From NCBI GenBank assembly GCA_030015575.1, contig JASDDO010000028.1, forward strand, positions 20,935,154-20,999,153: DNA of 64,000 bases, read 5' to 3'. The translations under genes and the position numbers were made by a program. Below the pieces are notes generated by a model. It was not told the DNA's origin. It did not search any database and saw only the letters and a program-made list of their open reading frames with translations. Below are positions 52,534 through 64,000 of the stretch, one piece after another; position 1 is the first letter of the stretch; every line of letters starts with the position of its first letter. Source of the stretch: Agapanthus africanus. Its lineage: Eukaryota > Streptophyta > Magnoliopsida > Asparagales > Amaryllidaceae.

Positions 52534-52749
52534 GGAACGTTCATGCAAATTACCTTCAGCACTTTCACATTGAGAAGGTTAACGGAGGATCCGTTGTTGA
52601 CAAGAATTTTTCCTATCTTAATGTCGTGGTAGTACCCAGTGGCCTAAAACGGGCGATTATGTTCGCATGTACCGAGAAGTAGATCTTCATCGCTGAATGT
52701 AATATCAGCCGTGTGGACCTCTGCCAGTTCATTTTTCATTTTTTCTTCT
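52534..52749 (-). pseudogene. pol: F protease fragment with lost catalytic Asp
   Basis: Minus-strand coding homologous to A's protease: VHTADITFSDEDLLLGTC, a TAG in place of a Leu-position codon, then ILVNNGSSVNLL. The catalytic Asp of the D-x-G-S motif is Asn (one G-to-A change on the coding strand near 52593). T interrupts it on one side and S2 on the other. Confidence 0.78.
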
Positions 52750-52754
52750 GCAAG

Positions 52755-55700
52755 CGTAACGACCGTAAATTCCTATACCTTTATATTATCCGTCTTTAAT
52801 AAAATACGGTATTTAATTATTTTCCGTATCATCTATTTTTTAATATTATATTTCGTTTTCTAATAAATATACTATTTATTTATTTCCATTTAATCACTCC
52901 AATTATTTTCCTATCCTTTTATTTTTCCAATACCTAAATTCTTTAATCCAAATTCTGACCCACACCCAATTATTTTTTTAAACCAAAACTAGATAACTCA
53001 AACTAATCCTAAAGCCAAGCCCAGTCGGCCGAAATTATTCCTTTCCTTCTTTCTTTCCTAGCCTAATTACTTTCCACGAAATGCAACAATTACTTTTCTT
53101 TCTCTTCTTCTCTAATTCTTTTCCACTTCTTCTGTTACAAAATCTATGCCTCCTCTAACAATTAAAACCATAATAAAAACCCATATTCAATTAAATCCCT
53201 ACATCCAATTTATAAACCGTTGTTAACCTCTTCCTCTTCCTCTCCCCCCACCTTCCCTTCTCTCTCTCTCTCTCTTTTCTTTTTACAGATTCTCCCTCTC
53301 TCCTTCTTCTGTTTTATATATAGAGAGAATAATATCTCCCTTCTTATAACTCTTCCTATATCCCTCTCTTAACCCAAGCTCAAAATCAAAATCCTATCGT
53401 CTTCTTCTCATCAAAACCCAAGCATTGTCACCATCTTCGACGGCCTCGTCGTCGTACGTTTCGCCGCATTCCAGCCACCAACATCGTAGTCATCGCCATC
53501 ATCATCGTCGACAACATCTCCACCTAGCCGAGCTCCTTCCTTGCTATCTTTGGCCGACCACCCTCCCCAAGGCAGTGCACTACTGAAGCTAAACCTAACC
53601 TCTTGCTGGCCTCTCTTGAACCCAACCTAAGTTCACCTCGCTTCCTGCTTCACCTCCCTCGAGCAAGCCGCCAAGCGTTCGATGAAATGCCCCAATAAGA
53701 ATCCGTTGTTTGCCCACGCGTGTAAGTCCCATTTCTTTTCCTCTGTTGTCTCCCCTTTGAATTCGTTGTCCTCGTCAATCCGTAGGCTATAATCGAGAAT
53801 ATAAAACTTTGAGCTAAATAAATACTAACTAATAACATTAGATCTAATAATAACTTAACGAACTGTACACTTGGATATACTTACACAAATAAACATCATT
53901 TGTAAAATTGAATAGTCTCATATACACTATTGACTATTTTTTTTTGCCTTACAGAACACATATTATTTTTGGTGTTGATAATTTTTGGGCAGTATTACTT
54001 TAAGTAGTCATAATGTTTTTCATAAATGCAGATATATTTGATAGCTTGGTGTTGTAACTTAGAGAGTATTATTATCATTTTATTTCTTAGACGCATACCT
54101 TTATTTTTAACTATTTCCGATAATTGTTATATTGTGTTTGTGTCTGGATTTTTCCAACGAAATTGCTAATATTTGTATGTTATGTATTTTTATAGCTAAC
54201 TAACTTCCATTTACACATATTGTTAGATAGAAATGGAAGTAGAGGATTGCTATAATTTAGATTGAAATAGCGATAGAGATTTCTATGCCATGATTTATTG
54301 ATTATTGCCGGTAAAAAAGGAAATATTTGGATTTGGTCTATTATTTGCTAATCTATTATTTGTATATAGTGCTGCCATATTTCTTCAATACTCGTGTTGC
54401 TTCGGTCAGTTTTTAGATCTCCCATACTAGTTTATAACATAAGTTGACTCCAAATCTTACCACTGTTGTTCCTGTACTCCATTTAGTTCAAGCTATCACC
54501 GATGGCCGTCTTTACCGAAGTCAATTATGCATCCTTTTCCTATGGCTACTTTCAAACTAGTTGTAAAGTTGCACCTTTGATCATCTTTACGGAACTTAGA
54601 TTTACACCAGTCTATGCTGGGATATCCGATTGTCTAGATTTTCCGATATTCTTGTATATAGCATTCTCTTTCGTTGAAATCTTGGAATAATCTGCTCACT
54701 CTTTGTATGATAGGAGTTGAGAGTTTTGAATTCATTAGTTGAGCTTAATTAGTAATTTGAGAGTTTTGATTAGCTTAGACTCTCTAGTTATTAAGTTTAT
54801 TATTTAGGTCCTTTAATCCATTTCCTGCTAAACTTGCAAGAAAAGAAAATGTCAAATAGGTTTTTTAGAGCTGATACTTTTATGCTCCAATTATGGTAAC
54901 TCTTTTGAAATACCCTACTATCCATATTTCATATGTTAGTTATGCTCCTAGATTTCTCTACCTAGTCTAATTGCTTATGTAATGCTATTTAATACCTTCG
55001 CTGTAGAGCGTTGAATACATTCCAACCATGCTTTATTTAACCATGCCATGCTCCAACCAGAATATAGAGATGTGATATTTATTTATTTTTTTGAATTCCT
55101 TTATGATGCATATGGTTTGTTAAACATTAGTCGTTGATAAAGCACATGGTAACGACCTAACCCACACTCACTCTGAATCCTAATCCACTAAAATTTTATA
55201 GAAATTCCTAAAGTTTAGCCTTGCACTGAAATATCACCGAGCTCCCTATGAACTAGTTTTACATTAAAAAAAATTCGAATTTCTATATAAAACCCCGCCA
55301 ACTTTTCTAAAATTTTATTTTAAAATAAAATATCAATAATTAGATTTGCAAACAAACATCATTACTTTTACCATAATTAATTTTTCTAAAATACCTTTAA
55401 CTTTCAAAAGGTTGAGTTTTTATTAAGACACCCTCAATTTCTAAAAGCTGGGATTTTCACTAAAATACCCTCAATTTTTAAAAGCTGGGATTTTCACTAA
55501 AATACCCTCAATTTCCAACCCCCCTCAAGATTTTAATGTCATATTTCCACATGATACCCTAGGTTGCTAAGACTAGTAATCTCAGTTAATTAGAATGGTT
55601 GATAGGTTTAAATGACCTATTCTCTCTTGAGTCTCAAAAAGCCGGAGACAATGAGCTCTTTCACTTGCCTATTTTAACACAGATAGTTCGTACCCTCTCA

Positions 55701-56932
55701 AACTATTAAGAAAATGGGCATACTATTTAAACGTGCAACTTGAATTGATTTATGATGTTATAACTGTTTATTTCATGCCATGTACCGCTTGCTTAATATA
55801 TCTATATGATTTACTTGAATAAACCTATTACAAGCTCGACCTAACTTGACCCGAACTATGAATTCAACATGACATGAACTTGACATGAATACTCGAAACT
55901 TGACATGAACACTTGATCTTGACAGGAACTCAATCTTGAAAGCTTTATGTATTCATGGATTCGGGCAAAACTCATGACATTAGCTACAATCTAGAATACA
56001 CGGGGTGTTGGGTTAGTTTGAGTATAAATCCAATAGAACCTCATGAGTCCCATTAATACAAATCATGTTGCTATGGTACCGGGCTGAAACGGTACAAATC
56101 ATACTGCTGTGGTACTGGGCTGAAATGGTACATCACGAATTCACGAATATGGGCCCATGTTTTCAAGCCCCTGGATGATAGCCTGTTGGGTTTGGAATAC
56201 TTCAATAATAATTGAAGTCCTGATTACTTTTGGACCTGTGATTCCTTGTCCTTGGGTTCGAGAATATTCTTGAGATTCAGTTGACATTCACACTTGAACT
56301 CACGTTAGTTAAATTTACCATTTTAGAGACCCTTTTAGGATATTTACATTCACTTCAGGTTCACTATACCTACACTCCACGACCATATTATATTTGTTTG
56401 TCATGCTTACATAGTTGCCATATATATTATCATACTTGTTCACATATTACAATTTTCATTTATATTATATTATATGTCAACCCGCACTCAATTTATATAT
56501 TACACATCTCTTTTGGGACTTACCGAGCACAAGTTCACTGATGGGCATTCCACCCATCTTTGTTTCTTTGGAATGTTCGCCAGATAATTTAGAAACTGAG
56601 GAGGTGGAACCGATTCCAGAGGACTACGACCAGTTCACAGCATAAGTCAATCTTTAGTTTTCTTTCCAACTTTCCTTTTCAAGTAAGCCGCATGTTTAGG
56701 CTTTTATATTTTTGTTTCTCATTCAGACCTTTGTAATCAGTTTGAAACCTACGAATTTTGAATGTAAATAATATTGTTGTTGGAAATTTCGGTTTCACGC
56801 TTATTCTTGTGTCATTTTATACTGCTAAAATTACGCTTAGCGTATTTGTTTTGAGAAATAACGTTCTCAAAATAAATACATCGCGGGCTTGTCACGTGTC
56901 ATTACCACTCTTTTGGAAAGTGGGACGTGACA
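52755..56932 (+). mobile_element. S2: solo LTR, Tekay/Del-related
   Basis: Starts CGTAACGACCG (first T mutated to C) and ends GTGGGACGTGACA, 4178 bp, flanked by GCAAG at 52750-52754 and 56933-56937. No internal domain. It contains a CT tract (53230-53300), TTTATATATAGAG, a triple repeat of ACCCTCAATTT-AAAGCTGGGATTTTCACTAAAATA units (55430-55520), and the ACGGGGTGTTGGGTTAGTTTGAG phrase near 56000 shared with S1. It disrupts F's pol between its linker and protease. Confidence 0.85.
55425..55525. repeat. Short tandem repeats within S2
   Basis: Three consecutive units of about 40 bp built on CCCTCAATTTxxAAAAGCTGGG and TTTTCACTAAAATA. Confidence 0.7.
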
Positions 56933-56937
56933 GCAAG

Positions 56938-57225
56938 GGAAGTTTGGAACTGATCGGGCTCTTGTAATACCTTAATCAGGGAATCTCATGCCTCTTTGGA
57001 CAGGAGGAGAGCATCCAATATACTTAGCTGCGAGGATATTTTCCTTAGATGTGATAGAATGTTACAATCCATCTTGTTTTTTTTAGGCGGGGTCCTTTGC
57101 AGCAAGTTCTTTTACCACTTCTTCATCGAGGGCGATTTCTTCGGGCATTTTCCCTTTCCCTTTATATTTTTTGTTCGAACCTTTGTTTGTAGGTCCGGGA
57201 TTCTTCTTAGGCAGCGTGCGGTTAC
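56938..57225 (-). pseudogene. pol: F gag-protease linker
   Basis: Homologous to residues 65-160 of A's protease-RT segment (ENIQ, KGKGK, VKELAAKDP). Two or more stops (for example near 57065 and 57085). Interrupted at 56937 by S2. Confidence 0.72.
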
Positions 57226-59865
57226 TCAGCTGAATATTCTCATCCTCTTCTTTTTTGGAGGCGGAGTCTTTGAAAAGAGGGTGAGGGACGTTTCGTCCTC
57301 GGAATCACTCCCGAACGTAAGAACTGGAGGTTTCCCCCCTTCCGAAATGGTACCAACTATATGACGGCTGTCAGGCGTTTCTTCATGCGGGTTCGTCTCG
57401 CTATTTTGATGTTGACGAGCGCGAACTTCGCGCTTCTCCTTCTTGAAGTGTTTTCGATGGGCAACATACCCTTGGCACCACTTTCTAAAGGCATAGCATT
57501 CGTCGATGGGGTGAGCGACCTTTCGAAGATATAGGCAGTATTTTGGATGTGATTCTTCTCCGTCAGAGTATGGGACACCAGGGGTATACTTCATGAGAGG
57601 TGGTAGCTTCATCCCCAATGATAAGGCTTTGGTGAACCGCTTCTCAGTTTTGATCCTACTCTTATTTGTTGCAGGCTTGCTTTGGTTTGGTTGGAGCACT
57701 TTACGACTCATCCTCACCGCGGCTTCTTTATTCAAACGTTGACACTTATCCTTTCCATATATGGATGTTTCGCGTTCTCGGTCATCTTTGCTCTTTTGAA
57801 AGGTTTCGTTTAGCAGCCTCTCAATCGGGTCTTCTTCTGGCAGTTTCGGGGATTTTAGCATCGATTTTGGCCCCAGTTCCTCTGCGTTGTTTTCTGACGC
57901 TGAGAGAGCATCTTCGTCATATAACGACGAATGGAAGACCATGTGGCAACTTGCTATATAGTCTTCCATTTTTTCTGATGAGTCATTTCCCCCATCATTG
58001 TCACTGTCTCGTTCCTCAAGAATATGCTTGAGTAATTCTTCGAGCTTGATAGGTGTCCGCACTTTCTGGTTATATTCCTTCAGTGCATCTATATATTTTT
58101 ATAGATCCGTGCGCTTGTCGTCATACTCGGCAGGCTACACAGGCTTCTTGGTCTTCTTCTTTTTCTTCGAAGGCTTGACTTGGGGGATTTTCCCCTTGTC
58201 AGCAATTTTTGGCGTGGGACGAGATTTTAGCATCCCTTCGATTATTTTGGGTTCAAGTGGGCTTTTCCACCTGACTGCCGAACATGCCTGTAGATCTTTC
58301 AACATTCTTTTGGTTTTTGCTGAAAGAACTACTTCCCATGGAGCTTCTTCCACGAGTGAGCATGATGCCCCCTGCGCGTCCACCATTTTGGGATTGTGCT
58401 TCTGGGATAGGTCCACCCTCCAGTTATCAGACAGTGCGAATTTCCCCTATTGATACTGGTCTTCAACCCAATTTTTGAAGGCGTAACAATCCTCAATTGG
58501 GTAACTCATCATTCTGTGATGAGAGCAGTAATTAGGGTTGTTGACGTCGCCAGATTGTGCTGGACACCGCGGGTCTGAAAATGTGATGAGGTTATTTCGC
58601 ATTGACAATTCGAACAGTCTCCTCATCTTGTCACGAAAGAACGAGTAAGCACGTCCTAGTCTTTCTTTCAAGGACGGGCGCGGACGCGCGTTGTTTTGGC
58701 GGGCAGCCGGTTTTGGGCCACCCAGTTGTTGTTGCGTATTGGCAACGAATGCCGCTTTCCTTTTACTCTTTTTATTTCGAGGTTCCTTATTTGAGGAAGA
58801 AGGCCCATGACTCATCTGATCCATTTGGGTCAGCTTGCCTATCAGCGCTTGGAAGGTAGTAGGTTTGAAGAATGTCATGAACTGGGACACAGTCGATTGA
58901 GGATCGAGGATCCCGATGAACATGCCTATGGCTGGAGACTCCTCAATGTGTTGTTCGCATTTAGACCGGAGGTTCCGCCACCGGATCGCATATTGGACCC
59001 ATATTTCTCTCGGCTTTACCTTAGCATTGATTAATGTCGTGATCGTAGTGCGTTCCCTCATGCTGGCGAATCGCTATGTGAACAGCAGCTCTATTTCTGT
59101 GAAGGTTTTCATGAAGTCATTTGGGAGCTCCGAGTACCATTCGAAAGCTGTATCTGACAGGCTGCCGACAAACTAGCGAAGCAACAGTTTGTCGTCGCCT
59201 CCAGTATTGTCGCATAAAGCTCTGAATTAGGCGACATGCTGGTGAAGGTTGCATGTTCCTTTGTGGACATAGAACTAGGGGATCGTATATCCCGGTGAGT
59301 ATTTGATTTGGTCAGACCAGCCTGGATACGGTCGCCCAGTTTTGACAATTTAGCCTGCGGCTTCATTAGCTTTGGTAATCGCTTGCTTGCTGAGCAATGT
59401 AATTATCTAGGGCTACCTTGGAGATCGTTTCCTCCTTACCCGCTGATAAGGCCGGAAAGGGGTTTGATGTTTCCCCTCTGTCATCCTCGATGATTATCGG
59501 CGGATCTTCGGCCGGAGGTTTTGGTTGGATCATCATTCCAACCATGTCTTGGAACAAGAAAGCCATCTGCTTTATGTTAGCAGCTTGCTCAGAAACTTCT
59601 TTGTCCTTTCTCTCCAGCACCCTTCGCAAAAACTCTGTATCGGTCTCTTGCTCTTGGCGATGTTCGACCTCTTTGTTCGAACTTTCTTTCTGTCCGATAA
59701 GTGCCGTCATTTTATTCAGTATCTGTTAGAGATTTTGTTGTTACTCCTGAGCCTTTATCAGCGACCGAGTTTGCGGTCGGTGACTTACCAAAGCATGGCT
59801 CCTTTCTTACCCATTGGTCATATAGACCGTATGTATGGTAACACCCCCAGACTTAGGAGCATTTA
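57226..59865 (-). pseudogene. gag: F gag
   Basis: A run of same-lineage gag segments: 59710-59366 (TDTEFLRRVLERKDKE, QDMVGMMIQ), 59366-59109, 59061-58447 (capsid core, NYCSHHR...YPIEDC knuckle with HP changed to YP), 58416-58135, 58062-57226 (acidic and lysine-rich tail, second knuckle with His changed to Leu: YCLYLRK...HPIDEC). Stops or shifts separate each segment. Domain order equals that of A and E1. Confidence 0.85.
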
Positions 59866-60873
59866 GATCCATCGCCTTTGGAATTTGCCGTGGGCAATGG
59901 GTTTTGCTCCGGTCTCATTCTCTTATGTGAAGTCGGAGCTGAAGGAGCCATTGTGACAGGCACCTGTTTAGGAACGGCTCTCTATTGTATGGTGGAGGAG
60001 TAGTCTTTTCCTTGTCGATCCTTAGTTCTCTAGGGTCGACGAGACTGATTTTCATCAAGCATAGAGCCTTAGACATTTCTCCAGACCCTATATATTTGTG
60101 AGGAGAACCTTTGGCGAGGTTGCTCTAGCTGTTGCAGCACAGGGAACTCTATTGGCGGAGGTGATTTCTTTAGCACCGCCATCGGAGAGTTCTTGCGGAC
60201 TCTCCTGAGCGGATAAAAACTGTTCATGGTTAGAACAGCAGCATTGATATCCACCATAAGAGTTGGTAGGGTGAGCCCAGAGGGGGACTTGCCCCATCTT
60301 CTCCACTTGGCGCCAGTGGCGACGTCGAGCGTGCCTTACTGAAGGGACCACCTTAATTTTAGAAGCGGCTTCATCATGCCCCCGGCTTTGCTGTGGGGCT
60401 TCAATCGGCGTCAGCCTGTTGAAAACCAACATCCTTGATAGAGTTTGAAGAGAGCCGACCAATTTTTCTAAGACCGACCGTTTGAGGGGGGAAGCACTTT
60501 CACCTGTAGCAGGAGCAAGAATGGCTAATCATTTTGGGACAACTGCTTCAGGTATCACGGGCTTCTTTACGGGCCCGATCGAGCTTTTTCTCAACCTGTT
60601 GAAGACTGGGGCTTCAGGTTTGGATGGCCCGTTGAAAGGAGCCATTGTGGTTGCCAGCCGATCTAAGACCGACTTTCTTGGAGCTTCTTCCTGTGGCGTT
60701 GAGGCACCGAAACTCACAGGTGGGAGCATGGTCCCGAAGAACAGTCCGGTAGTGTCTTGTGTAACCTTCCACACCGGCATTGAGAAAATGGAGGTTGCAT
60801 TAGGCCCATAGGTCACTCCTCCAGTTGGGGTGGAGCAAGAGTTGCTGTTGCATGAGGTGCAGTGAGAAGCCAT
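59866..60873 (-). pseudogene. F ORF1
   Basis: ATG at 60873 with MASHCTSCNSNSC, TYGPNATSIFSMPV, FFGTMLPPVSF, then two clear SVFxRL-type motifs (SVLDRLATT, PVFNRLRKSS) and a third, MLVFNRLTPIE, in the next segment (60462-60088). RHARRRHWRQV and KNSPMAVLKKSP follow. At least two frameshifts. Confidence 0.7.
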
Positions 60874-60994
60874 TGATTTTATGCACAGGAGCATGACACC
60901 AAGTTTTAATACCTTAAATTCAGGGGTAACCATAGCGAACCGCGAATTTGTTTGCAAAATACGACACACGAAATGTAGAGTGGAAAGAGGAAAA

Positions 60995-61013
60995 GGTCCC
61001 ACCGAGCGTGCCA
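60995..61013 (-). other. Primer binding site of F
   Basis: TGGCACGCTCGGTGGGACC, one base different from A and E1, five bases after the LTR end. Confidence 0.72.
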
Positions 61014-61018
61014 GAATC

Positions 61019-63478
61019 TGTTTACCGCCGAAGACCAGACTGAGACGCGGAGGACGTCTAGCTTGAATTTAGGGGCAGATCCCATTTGGACATATCCATC
61101 CACCCTTCCGATGATACCAAGTTGATTTATAGCACCGTATATCTAAGGTTGGGATAGATGCGACCGATATAGCAGACTTCATCATATTCCCCCTCATTTA
61201 TGAGGGGTTTTTAATTGTGGGAACGCTCTTCCCTATAAACGCAAGCCCCTGCAGTTAATTACGTTACCGTATTGAGATAACCACATTCTCCTGTTCCAGC
61301 AGTTCACTTCGTGTCGTGTGTTATTTTGTTTGTTAAGATTGCCCATGGATTGTATACGGATACTAGTTTATATCATCGCCCGTAGGGCACGGATCAGTCC
61401 AAATCCGTATATTTATGAATTTGTGTTTTGAACTTAAGTTATAGATTCGTTTAGTTCAAAAATATTTTGTTTTAGATTAGGTTATAGATTCGTTTAGTTC
61501 AAAAATATTTTGTTTTGAACTTAGGTTATAGATTCGTCTAGTTTGAGATTAAGATCAACATAAATATATGAGCATTTGAGCTCAATTTATTTTAATTAAG
61601 AATACGTTAGTCTTATTTTAGACTAAGATCAACTTAGCAATATTTTCAGGATCATTAAATTTTATTAAGATCCAACAACAGAGTATTTGGACTCAGCTGC
61701 AAGAAACTTTCAGATGGACTTAGCCAATTTGGACTTGGTCTGCTCAGTTTTTTTATTCAAAAGTACTAAGCATTTATTTATGGTTCCGTTTGCTCAGCCA
61801 TTTTCCTTTTATGCAGAAGTGCTAAGCACTTGTTTGGGGCTCTGGCGTTCACAAGTGTATCATGTGAGGCGCTCAGACATAGCACTGCCCAATCAGTGCT
61901 AAGTACTTTAGACATTTTGACTAAATGTAGAATGCTAAGTATTTTGTATGGCGCTCGCGTGAGGGACACATGAGGCGCTGCCTCATTTATTTTATTGGGC
62001 ACTCACGTGTGTATCACGTGAGGTGCTGGGACCTGAGTGCTGCCTAATCAGTGCTAAGCGCTTAGTCATTCAGACTAATTTTATAGTGCTTCTGCACTTT
62101 TATACAGCGCTCACGTGTATTTCACGTGAGGCGTTGGGCTTTCTATTTTGAGCGCCCACATGGGAAGCACGTGAAGCGCCGAGTCCTTTATTTTGGGCGC
62201 TCACATGGGAAGCACGTGAGGCGCTAGGTTCCATTTGAGGGAATCTTTTGGGTGCTCATGTGGGAAGCACGTGAGGCGCCAAGTCTTTTCTTCGTTGATG
62301 TTTTCTGAAGAAGTTTTAACTTTTGTTAATGGCGTTTTGACTATTAATGATCTTTGTTTTGGAGATCTGAGACCGGTTTCATTGGAGAACTAAGTTCTTC
62401 TATTTTTTGGTAAGAAAAAAGTCCTTTATGTAGGGTTAAACACTGTTTGTGAAGGAATTAAATTCCTAGACAATGTGTCTTTTATTTCTTTTTGATCTAG
62501 TTCTCTTTTTTTCTAAATTTTGAATTTGGAGAACATAATCTCCCTGATGAGAATTAAATTCTCAACTTGTGGAGAGATTTGCTTTTCAAATCTCAGATCA
62601 GGGAAAGAACTAAGTTCTTTTTGTAGAGGGTTAAACCTTTGTTTTTCCTTTTATTAGGCAAAAGAGATAAGTTCTATCTTTGCTTTTCTTTACCTAGGGT
62701 TTTGAAGAGCAAGGATATTTTTTTCCTCAGAAGAGAATTGAATTCTCAGTTTTGTTGTGGAAAGAAACTTGTGGAGTTCCTTTTTTCCATCCTTTTTTCG
62801 AAGTCTCCTATCCTTTATATAGAAGAGTCAAATTTGTTGATTAGTTTGAGAAAATCTCTCATTTGAGAGATACTGATTGATTTACTTGGCCTCAAAGATT
62901 ATTTGGGGGATCTTATTCACCGTTGAATCTTTGATCCAGTGAATTTTATTTCACAGAATATATATTCTTATTTTTTAACAAGATTAGGAAAATATTTTCC
63001 CATATAATAATGCGGTGATTTTTAATCACCATTAGAATTTTAACCAAGGGTGCAGAGCACAATCTTTCTTTGTTTAGAAAAATTAGGGAAATATATTCCC
63101 AAAATAGAATTTAATTCTATCATTAGATGATTTATCATCACCATTGGATATTTGATCCAGCGGTTCTGTTTAACAGAGAATATTCCGGATTTTGGGGAAA
63201 TATTCCTCATATACAATTTAGTACTACCTGCTTTAGTTTGGGCGCTGACGCTCACGTGTTATGCATGTGGGCGCCACTTAAGAATTTAATTCTTATATAA
63301 CAAACGCTCATATGCTTTGCATGTTGGCGCTCACGTGAGCTCTACGTGAGGCGCCAATGTAGGATTTAATCGTATAAGTGGCCGACGCTACCGCTCACGG
63401 AGGAGCATGTAGGGCGCTGGCCCATTGGATTTGAACGGAGCTTAGCTCTTATTATTGTATTTAATTAATAGGGGAACA
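61019..63478 (-). repeat. F 5' LTR
   Basis: On + TGTTTACCGCCGAAG ... AATAGGGGAACA, 2460 bp. The U5 side keeps ACGCTCTTCCCT, CCCATGGATTGTATACGG and CGCCCGTAGGGCA. The U3 side has its own repertoire: AAGTGCTAAGCACTT (61818 region), GCGCTCACGTG...CACGTGAGGCGC (62000-62280, 63240-63350), and GAGAATT-a-AATTCTC and ATAGAATT-t-AATTCTAT. A minus-strand TATATAAAGG lies near 62814. GGGAC (63479-63483) is the candidate target duplication; its partner is outside the window. Confidence 0.85.
61980..62290. promoter_or_regulatory. G-box / GCGC cluster in F LTR
   Basis: Repeated units of GCGCTCACGTG, 5-8 bp, CACGTGAGGCGC. About seven CACGTG boxes in 300 bp. Each unit is an inverted repeat with GCGC(C)T outer arms. 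Confidence 0.5.
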
Positions 63479-63517
63479 GGGACAGTGCTAGCGCGATGCA
63501 AAACATATAAACGTATT

Positions 63518-63571
<54 letters not shown>
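63518..63571. repeat. (TA)n microsatellite
   Basis: About 27 TA dinucleotides without interruption, 40 bp outside F's LTR. Confidence 0.95.
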
Positions 63572-63573
<2 letters not shown>

Positions 63574-64000
63574 ATTCGTCACGGGTATGATAATATTACA
63601 TCACAGCAGCAAAAGCAGAAACAAATATGAAATAGAAGATATACTAGGAATTTCGTATTTCGATTTTGCCAAGAACGAAACATGGATTCTACGGTCGTGT
63701 GAATAGCCAAAACCAAAAACTCCTACGAGTGCGGAAAACAACCCTACCAATTCTAGAATGAGGTGACCCGGTCTCGACTCCTCGAGATGGCCACCCATTG
63801 GATTCTAGAACCCGCTACTTGAGCACTCCTCCTGAGTCTATCGTAGGTACATGAAATGAAATTAAAATTATACATTGGCAACATCAACCTCAGCCCGGAA
63901 GTGCCCCATAAAAGAATAATATACAAACACGGAAACGACGGCCACAATACGGACGCTCGCCCCGAATAAAAATATATATCAAAACATAAAACTCCCATCT
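63572..64000. other. Unassigned flanking sequence
   Basis: No coding sequence is supported. Phrases such as GGTGACCCGGTCTCGACTCC and CCGGAAGTGCCCCATAAAAG resemble the style of chromovirus LTRs on the minus strand, but I cannot assign it. Confidence 0.3.

Noticed and set aside
63572-64000. Host gene exon at the right edge
   Set aside because: Short ORFs only, no splice or domain evidence; phrases look like LTR sequence.

Overview
The window is plant nuclear heterochromatin built almost entirely from nested LTR retrotransposons. Evidence: Ty3/gypsy polyproteins of three plant lineages (Athila, Tat, Tekay/Del-type chromovirus), plant-style splice sites, a plant mobile domain gene, and no host gene, tRNA or rRNA that I can recognise. 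I infer an angiosperm but cannot name the species.

Layout. (1) 1-5002: 3' half of an Athila element on + (RT end, RNase H, integrase, long untranslated tail, 3' LTR). (2) 5064-41837: a Tat-lineage element on -, called E1 here. It keeps 5' LTR, PBS, ORF1/gag, a minisatellite zone, a small antisense gene and the 3' LTR, but has lost nearly all of pol. Its 3' LTR is cut at 5064 where the Athila block begins. (3) 13888-37252: a 23.4 kb Tat element, called A, inserted in E1's gag with a 5-bp target duplication (gcccc/gtccc). A has two LTRs of about 2.9 kb, PBS, PPT, ORF1-gag-PR-RT-RH-aRH-INT in one frame broken by stops, about 3 kb of minisatellites, and a spliced antisense gene for a plant mobile domain protein. 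(4) 41838-52533: a decayed Tekay/Del-type chromovirus (T) on -, into whose integrase gene E1 inserted. Its 5' LTR holds a solo LTR S1 (48195-51839, target duplication gtact). (5) 52534-63478: another Tat element (F) on -, interrupted in its protease region by T and by solo LTR S2 (52755-56932, target duplication gcaag). (6) 63479-64000: a TA microsatellite and an unassigned tail.

Insertion order read from interruptions: F first, then S2 and T, then S1 and E1 into T, then A into E1. The Athila block abuts or cut E1's end.

The most unusual signal is in the Tat elements. Their LTRs and internal minisatellites are packed with short palindromes whose centre is constant while the arms change with pairing kept: TTAAA or TTTAA centres in A, CTTTG-like centres in E1, and hairpins with a constant 9-10 nt loop related to TCGTGAGGA and variable stems in E1 and A. 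All three Tat LTR types also carry many CACGTG G-boxes. E1 and A carry different antisense genes in the same slot beside the PPT, each with a + strand TATA-like box and a 5' leader intron. Coordinates of element ends are by eye; no alignment or database search was run.
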